From Methanosarcinaceae archaeon (GTDB lineage: Archaea > Halobacteriota > Methanosarcinia > Methanosarcinales > Methanosarcinaceae): 16,900 nucleotides of DNA. The notes under the pieces are model-generated. The model worked only from the letters and a program-made list of their open reading frames with translations. It searched no databases and was not told the DNA's origin. The position numbers and the translations under genes are program-made. The stretch is from contig JAQVBP010000060.1 of the NCBI GenBank assembly GCA_028690255.1, forward strand, positions 1 through 16,900. The letters are read 5' to 3'. Of this stretch, positions 5,153 through 11,980 are shown in pieces (the stretch's first letter is position 1; each line of letters starts with the position of its first letter).

Positions 5153-7969
5153 TCAAAAAGAGCCCTTGTCTTTTATCATATTTCGCAAGAAGTTGTGCAA
5201 AATCCCTCCGTTCCTGTAATACCCCAGTTCCACGGCAGAGTCCAGCCGGACTTTAACCCTGAAATCGGTTTCTCCTCCCTTTTCGTCTCTCGCCCGTACG
5301 AGCAGTTCCCCCCCGGGCTCAAGCATTTCAAGCCCCAGTATGTCATACTCCTCTTTTCCCGTCAGGCCCAGGGTATCGATGTTCTCATCTTCCAAAAACT
5401 GCAGGGGCAACACCCCCATCCCTACAAGGTTACCCCTGTGAATCCGCTCAAAGGACTCTGCGAGAACCGCTTTTACCCCAAGGAGGAAAGTCCCTTTCGC
5501 GGCCCAGTCCCTGGAACTGCCGGTTCCGTATTCTTGCCCCGCAAGTATTATAAGAGGGACTTTATTTTCCGCATAGAGCATTGCAGCATCATAAATTGCC
5601 ATTTCCTCCGGAAGCTCGGGAGGGACTGCACCCTCGTGGAGATGGTAGACGGTCCGGTTCCCTTCCTTTTCCACCAGCCGGTTCCGGAGTCTTATGTTTC
5701 CGAAGGTCCCCCGCATCATCACCTCGTGATTACCCCTGCGGGCCCCGAAAGAATTGAAGTCTGAAGGGTCAACCCCCCAGGAAATCAGGTACTTTCCGGC
5801 AGGGCTGTCTTCGGGAATCGCACCCGCAGGAGAGATATGATCCGTTGTGATGCCGTCCCCGAAAAGCCCAAGGACACGGGCCCCTTTAAGAGCTTCGGGC
5901 TCAGGGGCTTCCCGGGAAAAGGCAATGAAGAAAGGGGGTTCCTGGACATAGGTGGAGTTCCGGTCCCAGGAATAAAGAAGCCCTTCGGAAACCGGAAGAG
6001 CCTGCCAGAACTCCGAGCCTGTCAGAACGTCCGCATACTGCTGCTTGAAAAGTTCGGGGCCGAGCGTGTCTTTAATCAGTTTCCGCAGCTCCTCTTCCGT
6101 TGGCCAGAGCTCTTTCAGGTAGACGGAAACACCGTTCGGGTCATAACCCAGGGCCTCGGTATCCAGATCAATTGCCACCGTGCCTGCGAGGGCATAGGCC
6201 AGCACAAGGGGGGGAGACGCCAGGTAGTTGGCCCGGACGAGAGGGGAAATCCTGCCCTCGAAGTTCCGGTTTCCGCTGAGCACGGCCGCAACTGTCAGGT
6301 CCCTCTCCCCCACTTCCCGCACCACGTGCCCGGGCAGAGGCCCGCTGTTTCCTATACAGGTGGTGCAGCCGTACCCCACAGGGTGAAAGCCCAGGGCTTC
6401 AAGGTAGGGCAAAAGGCCTGCCTCGCGCAGGTAGTCCGTAACCACCCGGGAGCCCGGGGAGAGGCTGGTCTTGACATAGGGCTTCACCCGAAGGCCTCTT
6501 TCCACGGCTTTCTTTGCAAGAAGCCCCGCCGCAAAGAGCCCGGCCGGGTTTGAGGTGTTGGTGCAGGAGGTGATGGAGGCTATCACCACCGAGCCGTGAG
6601 TTACCCTGAAAGTCTTTTCCAGGTAACGCCTGGTGGCCCCCCTTTCTTCAACAGGGCTGGCCTTTCCTTCCTGCAGGCCGCCTCCCTCTTCCAGCCAGCG
6701 CTGGAAAGCGGAATCCCTGGTAAGCTCCCCTCCGGCCCCGGCCTTCCGGGCAAAGGCCTGCCGCAGGGTCTCATGGAAACTTTCTTTAAGTTCTCCGAGG
6801 AAAAGATGGTCCTGGGGACGTTTCGGGCCGGCAAGGCAGGGCCTGACCGTGCTCATGTCAAGCTCAAGGGTAGTGCTGAAGCCGGGCTCGGGGTTGTGGC
6901 TGGAATACAAAAAGTCCTGGGCTTCCAGGTACTTCTGCACAAGGTCTACCTGCTCCTCGCTCCTGCCGGTCCTCCTCAGGTAGTCCAGGGTCTCGGCGTC
7001 CGGCGGAAAGATCCCGAGAGTTGCCCCGTATTCGGGAGCCATGTTGGAAATCGTCGCCCTGTCCGGAAGGCTCAGGCTTGCAAGGCCCGGCCCGTAGAAC
7101 TCGACGAATTTGCCAACAACCCCGTATTTTCTCAGGACTTGCGTGATTGTCAGCACGAGGTCCGTGGCCGTGACTCCGGGTTCAAGCTGTCCGTAAAGTT
7201 TGAAGCCCACGACCTCCGGGACAGGCATATAATAAGGCTGCCCGAGCATGACGGCTTCCGCCTCGATGCCCCCCACACCCCAGCCGAGTACCCCGAGCCC
7301 GTTTATCATGGTGGTATGGGAATCGGTCCCGACCAGGGTGTCCGGATAGGCAAAGAGTTCTCCATCCTTTTCTTTGAGGGATACGAGGGGAGACAGGTAC
7401 TCCAGATTGACCTGGTGGATAATGCCTTTTCCGGGAGGCACGACCCTGAAATTATCAAAAGCCTCCTGAGCCCAGCGGAGGAGAGAATAACGTTCTCGAT
7501 TGCGTTCAAACTCCTTTTCTTCGTTCTTTGCCAGGGCGTAGGCCGTTCCGTAGTAGTCCACCTGAATCGAGTGATCGATTACCAGATCTACCGGGATGAC
7601 AGGGTTGATCCGGGCAGGGTCCCCTCCGAGCCGCTGCATGGCTGAGCGAAGGGCCGCAAGGTCCACAACCGCAGGCACTCCGGTAAAGTCCTGCATCAGG
7701 ACCCTGGACGGGAGAAAGGGAAGCTCACGCACCCCCGGATTTTCCGGGTTCCAGCGGGCAAGGGCTTCCACATCTTCTTCGTAAATTACATGCCTGTCAG
7801 TGTCAGCGTGCCGGAGCAGGGCCTCAAGCAGGATTTTTATGGAATAGGGGAGCAGGGATATGTTTTCATAGCCTTGCTCTTCCAGCCTGTTCAGGCGGTA
7901 GATTGTAACTTCTCCGGCAGCGGTTTCGATTCTGTCTCTGGTTCCGAAGGGGTCCGGCCCGTTTCTCAT
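5153..7969 (-). CDS. acnA: Aconitate hydratase (AcnA type)
   Basis: Interconverts citrate and isocitrate through cis-aconitate with a [4Fe-4S] cluster; in methanosarcinal methanogens it serves the partial oxidative TCA branch to 2-oxoglutarate. The 938 residues match full-length bacterial AcnA/IRP-type enzymes. Cluster cysteines are Cys469 in ITSCTNTSNP and Cys535/Cys538 in GYGCTTCIGNSG. Other family motifs are LMQDFTGVPAVVDLA, IDHSIQVD, GTDSHTTMINGLGVLGWGVG, the swivel domain (GDGITTDHISPAGAI, GNHEVMMRGTF), and GSSRDWAAKG. The C-terminal NGGILHNFLRNMIKDKGSF is slightly longer than usual. The start is firm: AGGAGG at 7983-7978 lies 8 nt before ATG. The gene looks G+C-richer than its neighbours, consistent with acquisition from bacteria (inference). 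Confidence 0.97.
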   Translation of the reverse strand: MRNGPDPFGTRDRIETAAGEVTIYRLNRLEEQGYENISLLPYSIKILLEALLRHADTDRHVIYEEDVEALARWNPENPGVRELPFLPSRVLMQDFTGVPAVVDLAALRSAMQRLGGDPARINPVIPVDLVIDHSIQVDYYGTAYALAKNEEKEFERNRERYSLLRWAQEAFDNFRVVPPGKGIIHQVNLEYLSPLVSLKEKDGELFAYPDTLVGTDSHTTMINGLGVLGWGVGGIEAEAVMLGQPYYMPVPEVVGFKLYGQLEPGVTATDLVLTITQVLRKYGVVGKFVEFYGPGLASLSLPDRATISNMAPEYGATLGIFPPDAETLDYLRRTGRSEEQVDLVQKYLEAQDFLYSSHNPEPGFSTTLELDMSTVRPCLAGPKRPQDHLFLGELKESFHETLRQAFARKAGAGGELTRDSAFQRWLEEGGGLQEGKASPVEERGATRRYLEKTFRVTHGSVVIASITSCTNTSNPAGLFAAGLLAKKAVERGLRVKPYVKTSLSPGSRVVTDYLREAGLLPYLEALGFHPVGYGCTTCIGNSGPLPGHVVREVGERDLTVAAVLSGNRNFEGRISPLVRANYLASPPLVLAYALAGTVAIDLDTEALGYDPNGVSVYLKELWPTEEELRKLIKDTLGPELFKQQYADVLTGSEFWQALPVSEGLLYSWDRNSTYVQEPPFFIAFSREAPEPEALKGARVLGLFGDGITTDHISPAGAIPEDSPAGKYLISWGVDPSDFNSFGARRGNHEVMMRGTFGNIRLRNRLVEKEGNRTVYHLHEGAVPPELPEEMAIYDAAMLYAENKVPLIILAGQEYGTGSSRDWAAKGTFLLGVKAVLAESFERIHRGNLVGMGVLPLQFLEDENIDTLGLTGKEEYDILGLEMLEPGGELLVRARDEKGGETDFRVKVRLDSAVELGYYRNGGILHNFLRNMIKDKGSF

Positions 7970-8163
7970 GATCTTATCCTCCTGCTAAAAAGCAAATATC
8001 CGGCCACCGGAGGGAGGAGTCTGCATCCTGTTCCTCGTAGAGAGGGGGTAGCAGGGTCCTGCCATCGAAATCCCTGTATTTTAAAGGCCCTGAACCCTTC
8101 TATGAAACAGGTCCCCGTTTCAAAGGCAATAATATTTTCAAGCCCTTTCTTTAGATCTTCCAA
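7966..8163 (-). CDS. Doubtful small ORF upstream of acnA, overlapping by ATGA
   Basis: A 65-codon minus-strand ORF from TTG 8163 whose TGA overlaps the acnA ATG as ATGA, the usual form of translational coupling. The first half (EDLKKGLENIIAFETGTCFI) looks protein-like, the second (PATPSLRGTGCRLLPPVAG) less so. In the +1 frame the same DNA reads DFDGRTLLPPLYEEQDADSS and ends at 7974, also protein-like, so this may be a frame-broken gene. The only ATG nearby (8168), behind GGGGGG, is out of frame and closes after five codons. No family was recognised. It could simply be the acnA leader. Confidence 0.25.
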   Translation of the reverse strand: MEDLKKGLENIIAFETGTCFIEGFRAFKIQGFRWQDPATPSLRGTGCRLLPPVAGYLLFSRRIRS

Positions 8164-8198
8164 CTCATGCGACCCCCCGGAAGCACATTAAAGAAAAA

Positions 8199-8264
8199 AT
8201 GCTGTAATGAATTGAAATAGATGTCGTAATGGATTGCAATAGATGCTGTAATAGATATTGATAT
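8199..8264. repeat. 22-bp imperfect direct repeats upstream of acnA
   Basis: Two adjacent 22-bp units, atgctgtaatgaattgaaat-ag at 8199-8220 and atgtcgtaatggattgcaat-ag at 8221-8242, differing at four positions, followed by a partial third unit (atgctgtaatagat) from 8243. They lie 230-295 bp upstream of the acnA start, next to AT-rich sequence with a possible minus-strand TATA (TTGTATATC, about 8259-8267), so they could be an operator array. The remainder of 8190-8458 contains nothing else I can identify. Confidence 0.5.
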
Positions 8265-8458
8265 ACAATTATAGTAGAGGATATAATAATATTGGGGTTT
8301 TGGGGGAATCATAGCGTTTGTCGCTTAATCCGGACAGGCAAAAAAAGGCATATTGGGAACAGGAAAAAGAAAAGAATTATCATTCACGGAAAAAAGTGAT
8401 GCCGGACAATATGGAGCCCGGCACCGTGTGGGTGGTGTATATAGTTTTATCTTGAATA

Positions 8459-9865
8459 TTATTCTTCAGCCGGTTCGATTTCAATGGAGTACACAAAGCT
8501 TTCCATGTTTATCGGAAGGATTGAAAGCGTCCATTCCCCGACAGTTCCGGGCACGGTATAGGTCTCCGAGTAGGTTGTGGCCTCGCTCTGGTAAGAGTCA
8601 CTTTCACTCCGGCTACTGACTGCCAGGCTGCAATCTGCCATCATAAAGGGCATGGAATACGAAACCGGGTATGGGTTCATGTTTGAGTCCGCGTCTATGC
8701 GGACCGAGCTACTGTATTTGTTGCCTGCAAGAACGGGCTCGATTGTTTTACCCGAGGGGTCTTTAAGACTCACGGTGAAGGAGGGATTGAGAGGTGATTG
8801 CTTCCCGGCTCTGTAGAGCCCGTAGTCATAGAGGGTGGACTGCAGGTCAATTGTGATAAAGCCGTTCGTGCTTGTATAAAAAGTGCTAACGTAAGGCTCT
8901 TCCGGAGAGGGCAGGATACGGAAATTCAGATAGACATTTCCTTCGTACTCCCTGATTCCGGGGTCCTCGATGTTCAGGTCAAACATTCCGTTATAGTTGC
9001 CCTTTGCCCCGGCAGGCACTTTCAGTTTCAGCTTTACAACGGCGGTTTCTCCGGCTTTTACCTTATCCGGAGCCTCGATGCTGAAAGCTTCGGGTCCCAA
9101 AACCTCTTCTTCTCCTTCGAAGTCATATGCATATGTGGGACCGTAGTCATCTTCAGAAAATTCGGGAGAGATTGCGATGTCTTCCTTACCGGTGTTTTTG
9201 AGTTCGATTTCGTATTCGTAGCTTTTGCCGGCTTCGACCATGTCCGTGATATGGGAAGTCATGATCTTCACACTGGCAGGGACGTAAACTTCAAAGTTCA
9301 GTTTCGTGGTCCCCGGGATATTATAGAAAGCTTCAAAATTTTCTTCCGGGACTTTTTCAGAAAAGGCAAGTATAAGTGCATAACTTCCGAGGTCCGTATT
9401 TTCCGGAACTCTGACTTTAACTTCAAATTCGACCTTTTCTCCGGGGGCCAGGGCCTTTTCGGAAGGAGTGATGCTGATCCAGTTTTCGTCCACGAAGTTT
9501 TCGGTGTGGGGGATTAGGATGGATTTCGGTTTCAGGTTGATTATTTTATTATCTTTGTTTTCAAGGCTCACAGTAAAGTTTTTTTCTGTTCCGGGCTGTA
9601 GCCAGAGGTACTGGTGAGAGGGGTTTATTTTGAGCTTTTCAAATTCGGGTCCGGACCACGCATAGCCTCCCCCGACCTCCGAAGCCGATACGGGCATGTA
9701 ATTTACCGTATCCTTTGTCAAAACAGAAGCTTCCGCAACAGAGGTTGCAGCGGACTCCGTAGAATTATTACCGGCCAGGGCCGGAGCACAGGCAAAGAAG
9801 AGCAGGCAGAGAGCGAGCAGCCCGCCTGAAGCATTTATTAAAATTTTAGTTGACCGTGATCTCAT
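8459..9865 (-). CDS. Secreted protein with NEW3/CARDB-like beta-sandwich domains
   Basis: 468 residues. A Sec signal peptide is clear: basic MRSRSTK, hydrophobic GGLLALCLLFFACAPALAG, with likely cleavage near residue 32. Two consecutive beta-sandwich modules of the NEW3/CARDB kind follow: one near residues 95-200 (PGTEKNFTVSLENKD, SEKALAPGEKVEFEVKVRVP, GSYALILAFSEK) and one near 205-315 (VEAGKSYEYEIELKNTGKED, VKAGETAVVKLKLKVPAGAK). A less typical C-terminal part is rich in Ser/Tyr. There is no C-terminal membrane anchor, so it is released or held at the cell surface by other means. A strong AAAGGTGA ribosome binding site lies 6 nt before ATG. It neighbours the pilin region; a shared role at the cell surface is inference only. 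Confidence 0.8.
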   Translation of the reverse strand: MRSRSTKILINASGGLLALCLLFFACAPALAGNNSTESAATSVAEASVLTKDTVNYMPVSASEVGGGYAWSGPEFEKLKINPSHQYLWLQPGTEKNFTVSLENKDNKIINLKPKSILIPHTENFVDENWISITPSEKALAPGEKVEFEVKVRVPENTDLGSYALILAFSEKVPEENFEAFYNIPGTTKLNFEVYVPASVKIMTSHITDMVEAGKSYEYEIELKNTGKEDIAISPEFSEDDYGPTYAYDFEGEEEVLGPEAFSIEAPDKVKAGETAVVKLKLKVPAGAKGNYNGMFDLNIEDPGIREYEGNVYLNFRILPSPEEPYVSTFYTSTNGFITIDLQSTLYDYGLYRAGKQSPLNPSFTVSLKDPSGKTIEPVLAGNKYSSSVRIDADSNMNPYPVSYSMPFMMADCSLAVSSRSESDSYQSEATTYSETYTVPGTVGEWTLSILPINMESFVYSIEIEPAEE

Positions 9866-10185
9866 TTTAGTTCACCTTTATTATTATTCCATTTCCATCT
9901 GAAAGAGCAAACCCTTTCTATGTAATCGGACTTATAATAGAATTGCTTAAGCTACAAACGAATTCGTAGTTATTTTCAAAAAATAAAGGCTTAAAAAGGT
10001 TAAAATGAAAATTAAAAGAGTAAAAGTGATTAAAATTATAATAAAATGGAATATAATGGTTTTAATTTAAAATAAGCTGCTAAAATTGCCAGTAATAAAT
10101 ATAAAAAAAGATATTATTAAAAGTTATTAAAGTATGCCTGAGAAATACTCAAGCAGCACTATTTCTGAAGAAAATACGCAGGACC
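9866..10185. promoter_or_regulatory. AT-rich divergent intergenic region
   Basis: A 320-bp very AT-rich spacer between the divergent secreted-protein gene (minus) and the gene at 10186 (plus). It holds GGTGA for the minus gene (about 9872-9879), a perfect 10-bp palindrome ACGAATTCGT at 9958-9967, and a plus-strand TATA-like AAATATAAA around 10098-10106. It also holds an ATG at 10134 opening a 28-codon reading frame that overlaps the GTG of the next gene. Confidence 0.4.
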
Positions 10186-10926
10186 GTGGACCTTTTGTTG
10201 AAGAGAGAGGATATACTTAACAGGGTTTCCAGTAGAAAACGCAGGCAGAAAACCCCGGATTTTTTCACTGGCTCCGGGCCTGTGATTGAGGCCGATTTTG
10301 TGGAAATTCCCGGAAATTTTGAAGAAACCGACCGCAATTTCCCTCCAGAACTTGCTTGCCCTGCCGCCACACCAGGGGAAAAAACAATAGAAAAACTCAG
10401 GGAATACCTTAAAACCAGCTCTCAGGAGGATCTTATCCGAATTTTAGAAGAACTTGGAAAGCTGCTTGAGAGCGAAAATTGCAATTTTGAAAATCAGCCC
10501 GGAAAAGAGCAGGGGCCTGCCAGAGAGAAAGGGACAGGCGAAACGGCAGGGAAAAAAGAAAAAATCAGGGAAATTTCAAGAGAGACTTTCAAGACTCTTT
10601 CAGGACTTGCCTGCCAGGAAGCAAAACGGATGAAGGGATTTTCAAAAACCGCATATGAGAAAGCTTCCGGGTTTGCGGCTGAAAACAAAGTCCCTGCAAG
10701 GGAAATTTCCGAAAAGATATACCTGAGGTTGAAAAACTCCGGCCCCGAAGAGCGCAAACTTATTCTGATGATCCTGCTTCAGGCTGCGGTACTCAAAAAG
10801 CCCGGGCTGAAAAAAAATCCTGCGTTCTCGGTTTTGCTCCGGGGCCTCGGCACCCCCTCTCTGAACAGAAAAGAAGTCGAGGAACTTATAGCCGGTTTCG
10901 CCGGACTTTTCAGGCGCAGAGCCTGA
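10186..10926 (+). CDS. Hypothetical soluble, Lys/Glu-rich alpha-helical protein
   Basis: 246 residues, unrecognised. No signal peptide or membrane span. The N-terminal 50 residues are irregular (SRKRRQKTPDFFTGSGPVIE); residues 65-95 form a likely amphipathic helix (EKLREYLKTSSQEDLIRILE); the middle is charged and probably flexible (GKEQGPAREKGTGETAGKKE); the last 70 residues are helical and more hydrophobic (RKLILMILLQAAVLKK) and end FRRRA. The start is GTG with only a weak GCAGGA nearby. An ATG at 10134 opens a different frame (MPEKYSSSTISEEN…) that stops at 10220, and removing one G in the GAGAGAGG tract would join it to this gene, so the true N-terminus is uncertain. It lies upstream of the plus-strand pilins in the same direction. 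Confidence 0.65.
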   Translation: MDLLLKREDILNRVSSRKRRQKTPDFFTGSGPVIEADFVEIPGNFEETDRNFPPELACPAATPGEKTIEKLREYLKTSSQEDLIRILEELGKLLESENCNFENQPGKEQGPAREKGTGETAGKKEKIREISRETFKTLSGLACQEAKRMKGFSKTAYEKASGFAAENKVPAREISEKIYLRLKNSGPEERKLILMILLQAAVLKKPGLKKNPAFSVLLRGLGTPSLNRKEVEELIAGFAGLFRRRA

Positions 10927-10949
10927 GCCGGGTTTTGAAAAGTCAACTA

Positions 10950-10971
10950 CCCCCGAGCTAAAGACTCAGGG
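10950..10971. mobile_element. Possible remnant of an IS200/IS605-type element end (hairpin)
   Basis: CCCCGAG at 10951-10957 can pair with CTCAGGG at 10965-10971 (one mismatch, loop CTAAAGA). The layout tcaactaCCCC…ctaaag…AGGG resembles the subterminal hairpins of archaeal IS200/IS605-family elements. No transposase or tnpB remnant was found, so this is at most an isolated end or a small non-autonomous relic. The resemblance is from memory, not from a search. Confidence 0.25.
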
Positions 10972-10977
10972 ATTTCC

Positions 10978-11020
10978 TGCTGCGTTCTTATGAATTTTTT
11001 TGCTGCGTACTTATAAGTAC
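10978..11020. repeat. 18-bp imperfect direct repeat with 14-bp palindrome
   Basis: tgctgcgttcttatgaat at 10978-10995 is repeated as tgctgcgtacttataagt at 11001-11018 with 15 of 18 bases equal. The second copy overlaps the perfect palindrome GTACTTATAAGTAC at 11007-11020. It lies between the hypothetical gene and the first plus-strand pilin and could be a regulator site or part of a mobile-element relic. Confidence 0.5.
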
Positions 11021-11094
11021 TAAGTTTACCAAAAATGTAGAAAGAAAGTTGAAAAAGCTCCAACTGTCGCACCCCGGAGGGGGAATTAAAAGAT

Positions 11095-11154
11095 AAGCCG
11101 TAAACTTACTGCATGTAAGATTTTGTCTTTCGGGGGAAAGACAGGCTTTTACGG
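11095..11154 (+). ncRNA. Candidate structured leader RNA (three-way junction) of the first plus-strand pilin gene
   Basis: Nested complementary segments: outer stem CCGTAAA (11098-11104) with TTTACGG (11148-11154); inner hairpin 1 CTTAC (11105-11109), loop TGCAT, GTAAG (11115-11119); inner hairpin 2 GTCTTTC (11125-11131), loop GGGG, GAAAGAC (11136-11142). All pairs are Watson-Crick. An alternative stem AAGCC (11095-11099) with GGCTT (11144-11148) competes with the outer stem. A seven-G run (11158-11164) follows and probably contains the ribosome binding site. No known riboswitch class was recognised. Confidence 0.35.
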
Positions 11155-11169
11155 TTTGGGGGGGAAAGT

Positions 11170-11655
11170 TTGTTTATGGGGAGTTCGGAGAAGCACGATA
11201 GTAAATCCTATGCGGGAAATTCCGGGGCGGTTTCGGGAGTAGTGGCCCAGGTGCTTATGACCTGTATTTTAGTTATCATGTGCAGCTTGATAGCTGCATT
11301 TGTGTTCGCAAATAGCAGCCCGTCCGAGACATTTCACATTAAACCCGAGGACTGGGTGGACCTGACCTCGGATACTATTTATATCAAACATACCGGAGGG
11401 GAGAAACTTGCCACCGGGGATATGGAAATTGCGGTTTACATCAACGGGACGAGGTATGAGTACTCCCCGACCGAGATTTCCACAAATCTGGGAGAAAAAA
11501 GGGCCTGGGAACTTGCGGATGTTATAGAAATCAACACAAGTGAGGCGTGGGGGCGGGAACTTACAGAAAACGACAGTATTGAGGTCCTGCTAATAAATCA
11601 CAGGACAAGAGAAGTCCTCCAGGGAATAAGGGTCAATCCGACCCGGGAAAATTAA
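11170..11655 (+). CDS. Type IV prepilin-like protein, plus-strand copy 1
   Basis: 161 residues from TTG 11170, or 159 from ATG 11176; the ATG is preferred, with a G-run 12 nt upstream. A hydrophilic leader (GSSEKHDSKSYAGNS) precedes GAVSGVVAQVLM and a 25-residue hydrophobic helix (CILVIMCSLIAAFVFA), the layout of archaeal class III prepilin signal sequences cleaved by a prepilin peptidase. The exposed domain has IYIKHTGGEKLATGDMEIAV and ends DSIEVLLINHRTREVLQGIR, which align with IRHCGGENLDVRDMDIVV and DSVEVYIVDKLSKHVIQ in the next gene and with the HLGGDP and FKIVDVATSQLI motifs of the minus-strand pilins. The canonical SPVIG is changed to SGVVA, so it may be a minor or specialised pilin. 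It would sit in the membrane or a surface filament. Confidence 0.75.
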   Translation: MFMGSSEKHDSKSYAGNSGAVSGVVAQVLMTCILVIMCSLIAAFVFANSSPSETFHIKPEDWVDLTSDTIYIKHTGGEKLATGDMEIAVYINGTRYEYSPTEISTNLGEKRAWELADVIEINTSEAWGRELTENDSIEVLLINHRTREVLQGIRVNPTREN

Positions 11656-11690
11656 CCTCTGTTCATAATCGACCTAGCGGTCAACATAAA

Positions 11691-11781
11691 GAACCGCAGA
11701 TGGATATGGGGGGACATGGGTGGATATGGGGGAACACGGATTTAAGCCATCCATATTCATTTGTGTTAATCCGGGGTTTAG
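11691..11781. repeat. Degenerate dispersed intergenic repeat (aaccgcagatgg … aacacggatt type)
   Basis: The spacer after pilin copy 1 begins gaaccgcagatggatatggg and contains tggatatgggggaacacgga, then ttgtgttaatccggggttta. It resembles, from memory, the widespread prokaryotic intergenic repeat whose arms read aaccgcagatgaacacagat and atctgtgttcatctgcggtt. Here the inner tggatatggggg is duplicated (11701 and 11721) and the right arm is decayed. No coding function is visible. Confidence 0.4.
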
Positions 11782-11861
11782 TCTCAAATTTTGGAATCGG
11801 TACACTGGAACTTAAATATAATTATTTTTTGAAAGGAAATGCAGAGGGGGCATCTGCCTGA

Positions 11862-11980
11862 ATGCCTTATTTAAAAGAAACAGAGATTTAAGAAACAGAG
11901 ATTTAAGAAACAGAGATTTAAGAAACAGAGATTTAAGAAACAGAGATTTAAAAAGGAATTGTGATGCGGTTTCGGAAGTA
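11862..11980 (+). other. Out-of-frame N-terminal part of pilin copy 2 with -1 slippery heptamer
   Basis: The pilin frame beginning at ATG 11981 stays open upstream to a stop at 11819, and encodes the expected prepilin core CDAVSEVMGEALLTG, but that extension has no ATG, GTG or TTG. An ATG at 11862 (behind AGAGGGGG at 11843-11850) starts MPYLKETEI and stops at 11889-11891. Its codons TAT TTA AAA contain the heptamer T TTA AAA (11870-11876); a -1 shift exactly there continues AGA AAC AGA GAT TTA and enters the pilin frame, giving MPYLK, five RNRDL units, then KRNCDAVSEV. One extra A in the four-A run would have the same effect, so a simple one-base deletion or assembly error is equally possible. 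Confidence 0.5.
11875..11949 (+). repeat. Five perfect tandem 15-bp repeats at the pilin N-terminus
   Basis: aagaaacagagattt occurs five times without a mismatch at 11875, 11890, 11905, 11920 and 11935. In the frame of the downstream pilin the array encodes RNRDL five times, a basic leader just before the conserved DAVSEV. Perfect identity points to recent slippage expansion; the 15-bp period keeps the frame whatever the copy number. Confidence 0.95.

Noticed and set aside
4971..5156. Minus-strand 61-codon ORF starting TTGA at the acnA stop
   Set aside because: Overlap pattern is suggestive and the C-terminus is hydrophobic, but it has a TTG start, no ribosome binding site and no recognisable motif.
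5837..7645. Long plus-strand ORFs across acnA (5837-6553, 6596-7645)
   Set aside because: Shadows of the G+C-rich acnA gene, whose minus-strand protein is unmistakable aconitase.
8798..9517. Plus-strand 239-codon ORF
   Set aside because: Antisense shadow of the secreted protein gene, with no start signals or family features.
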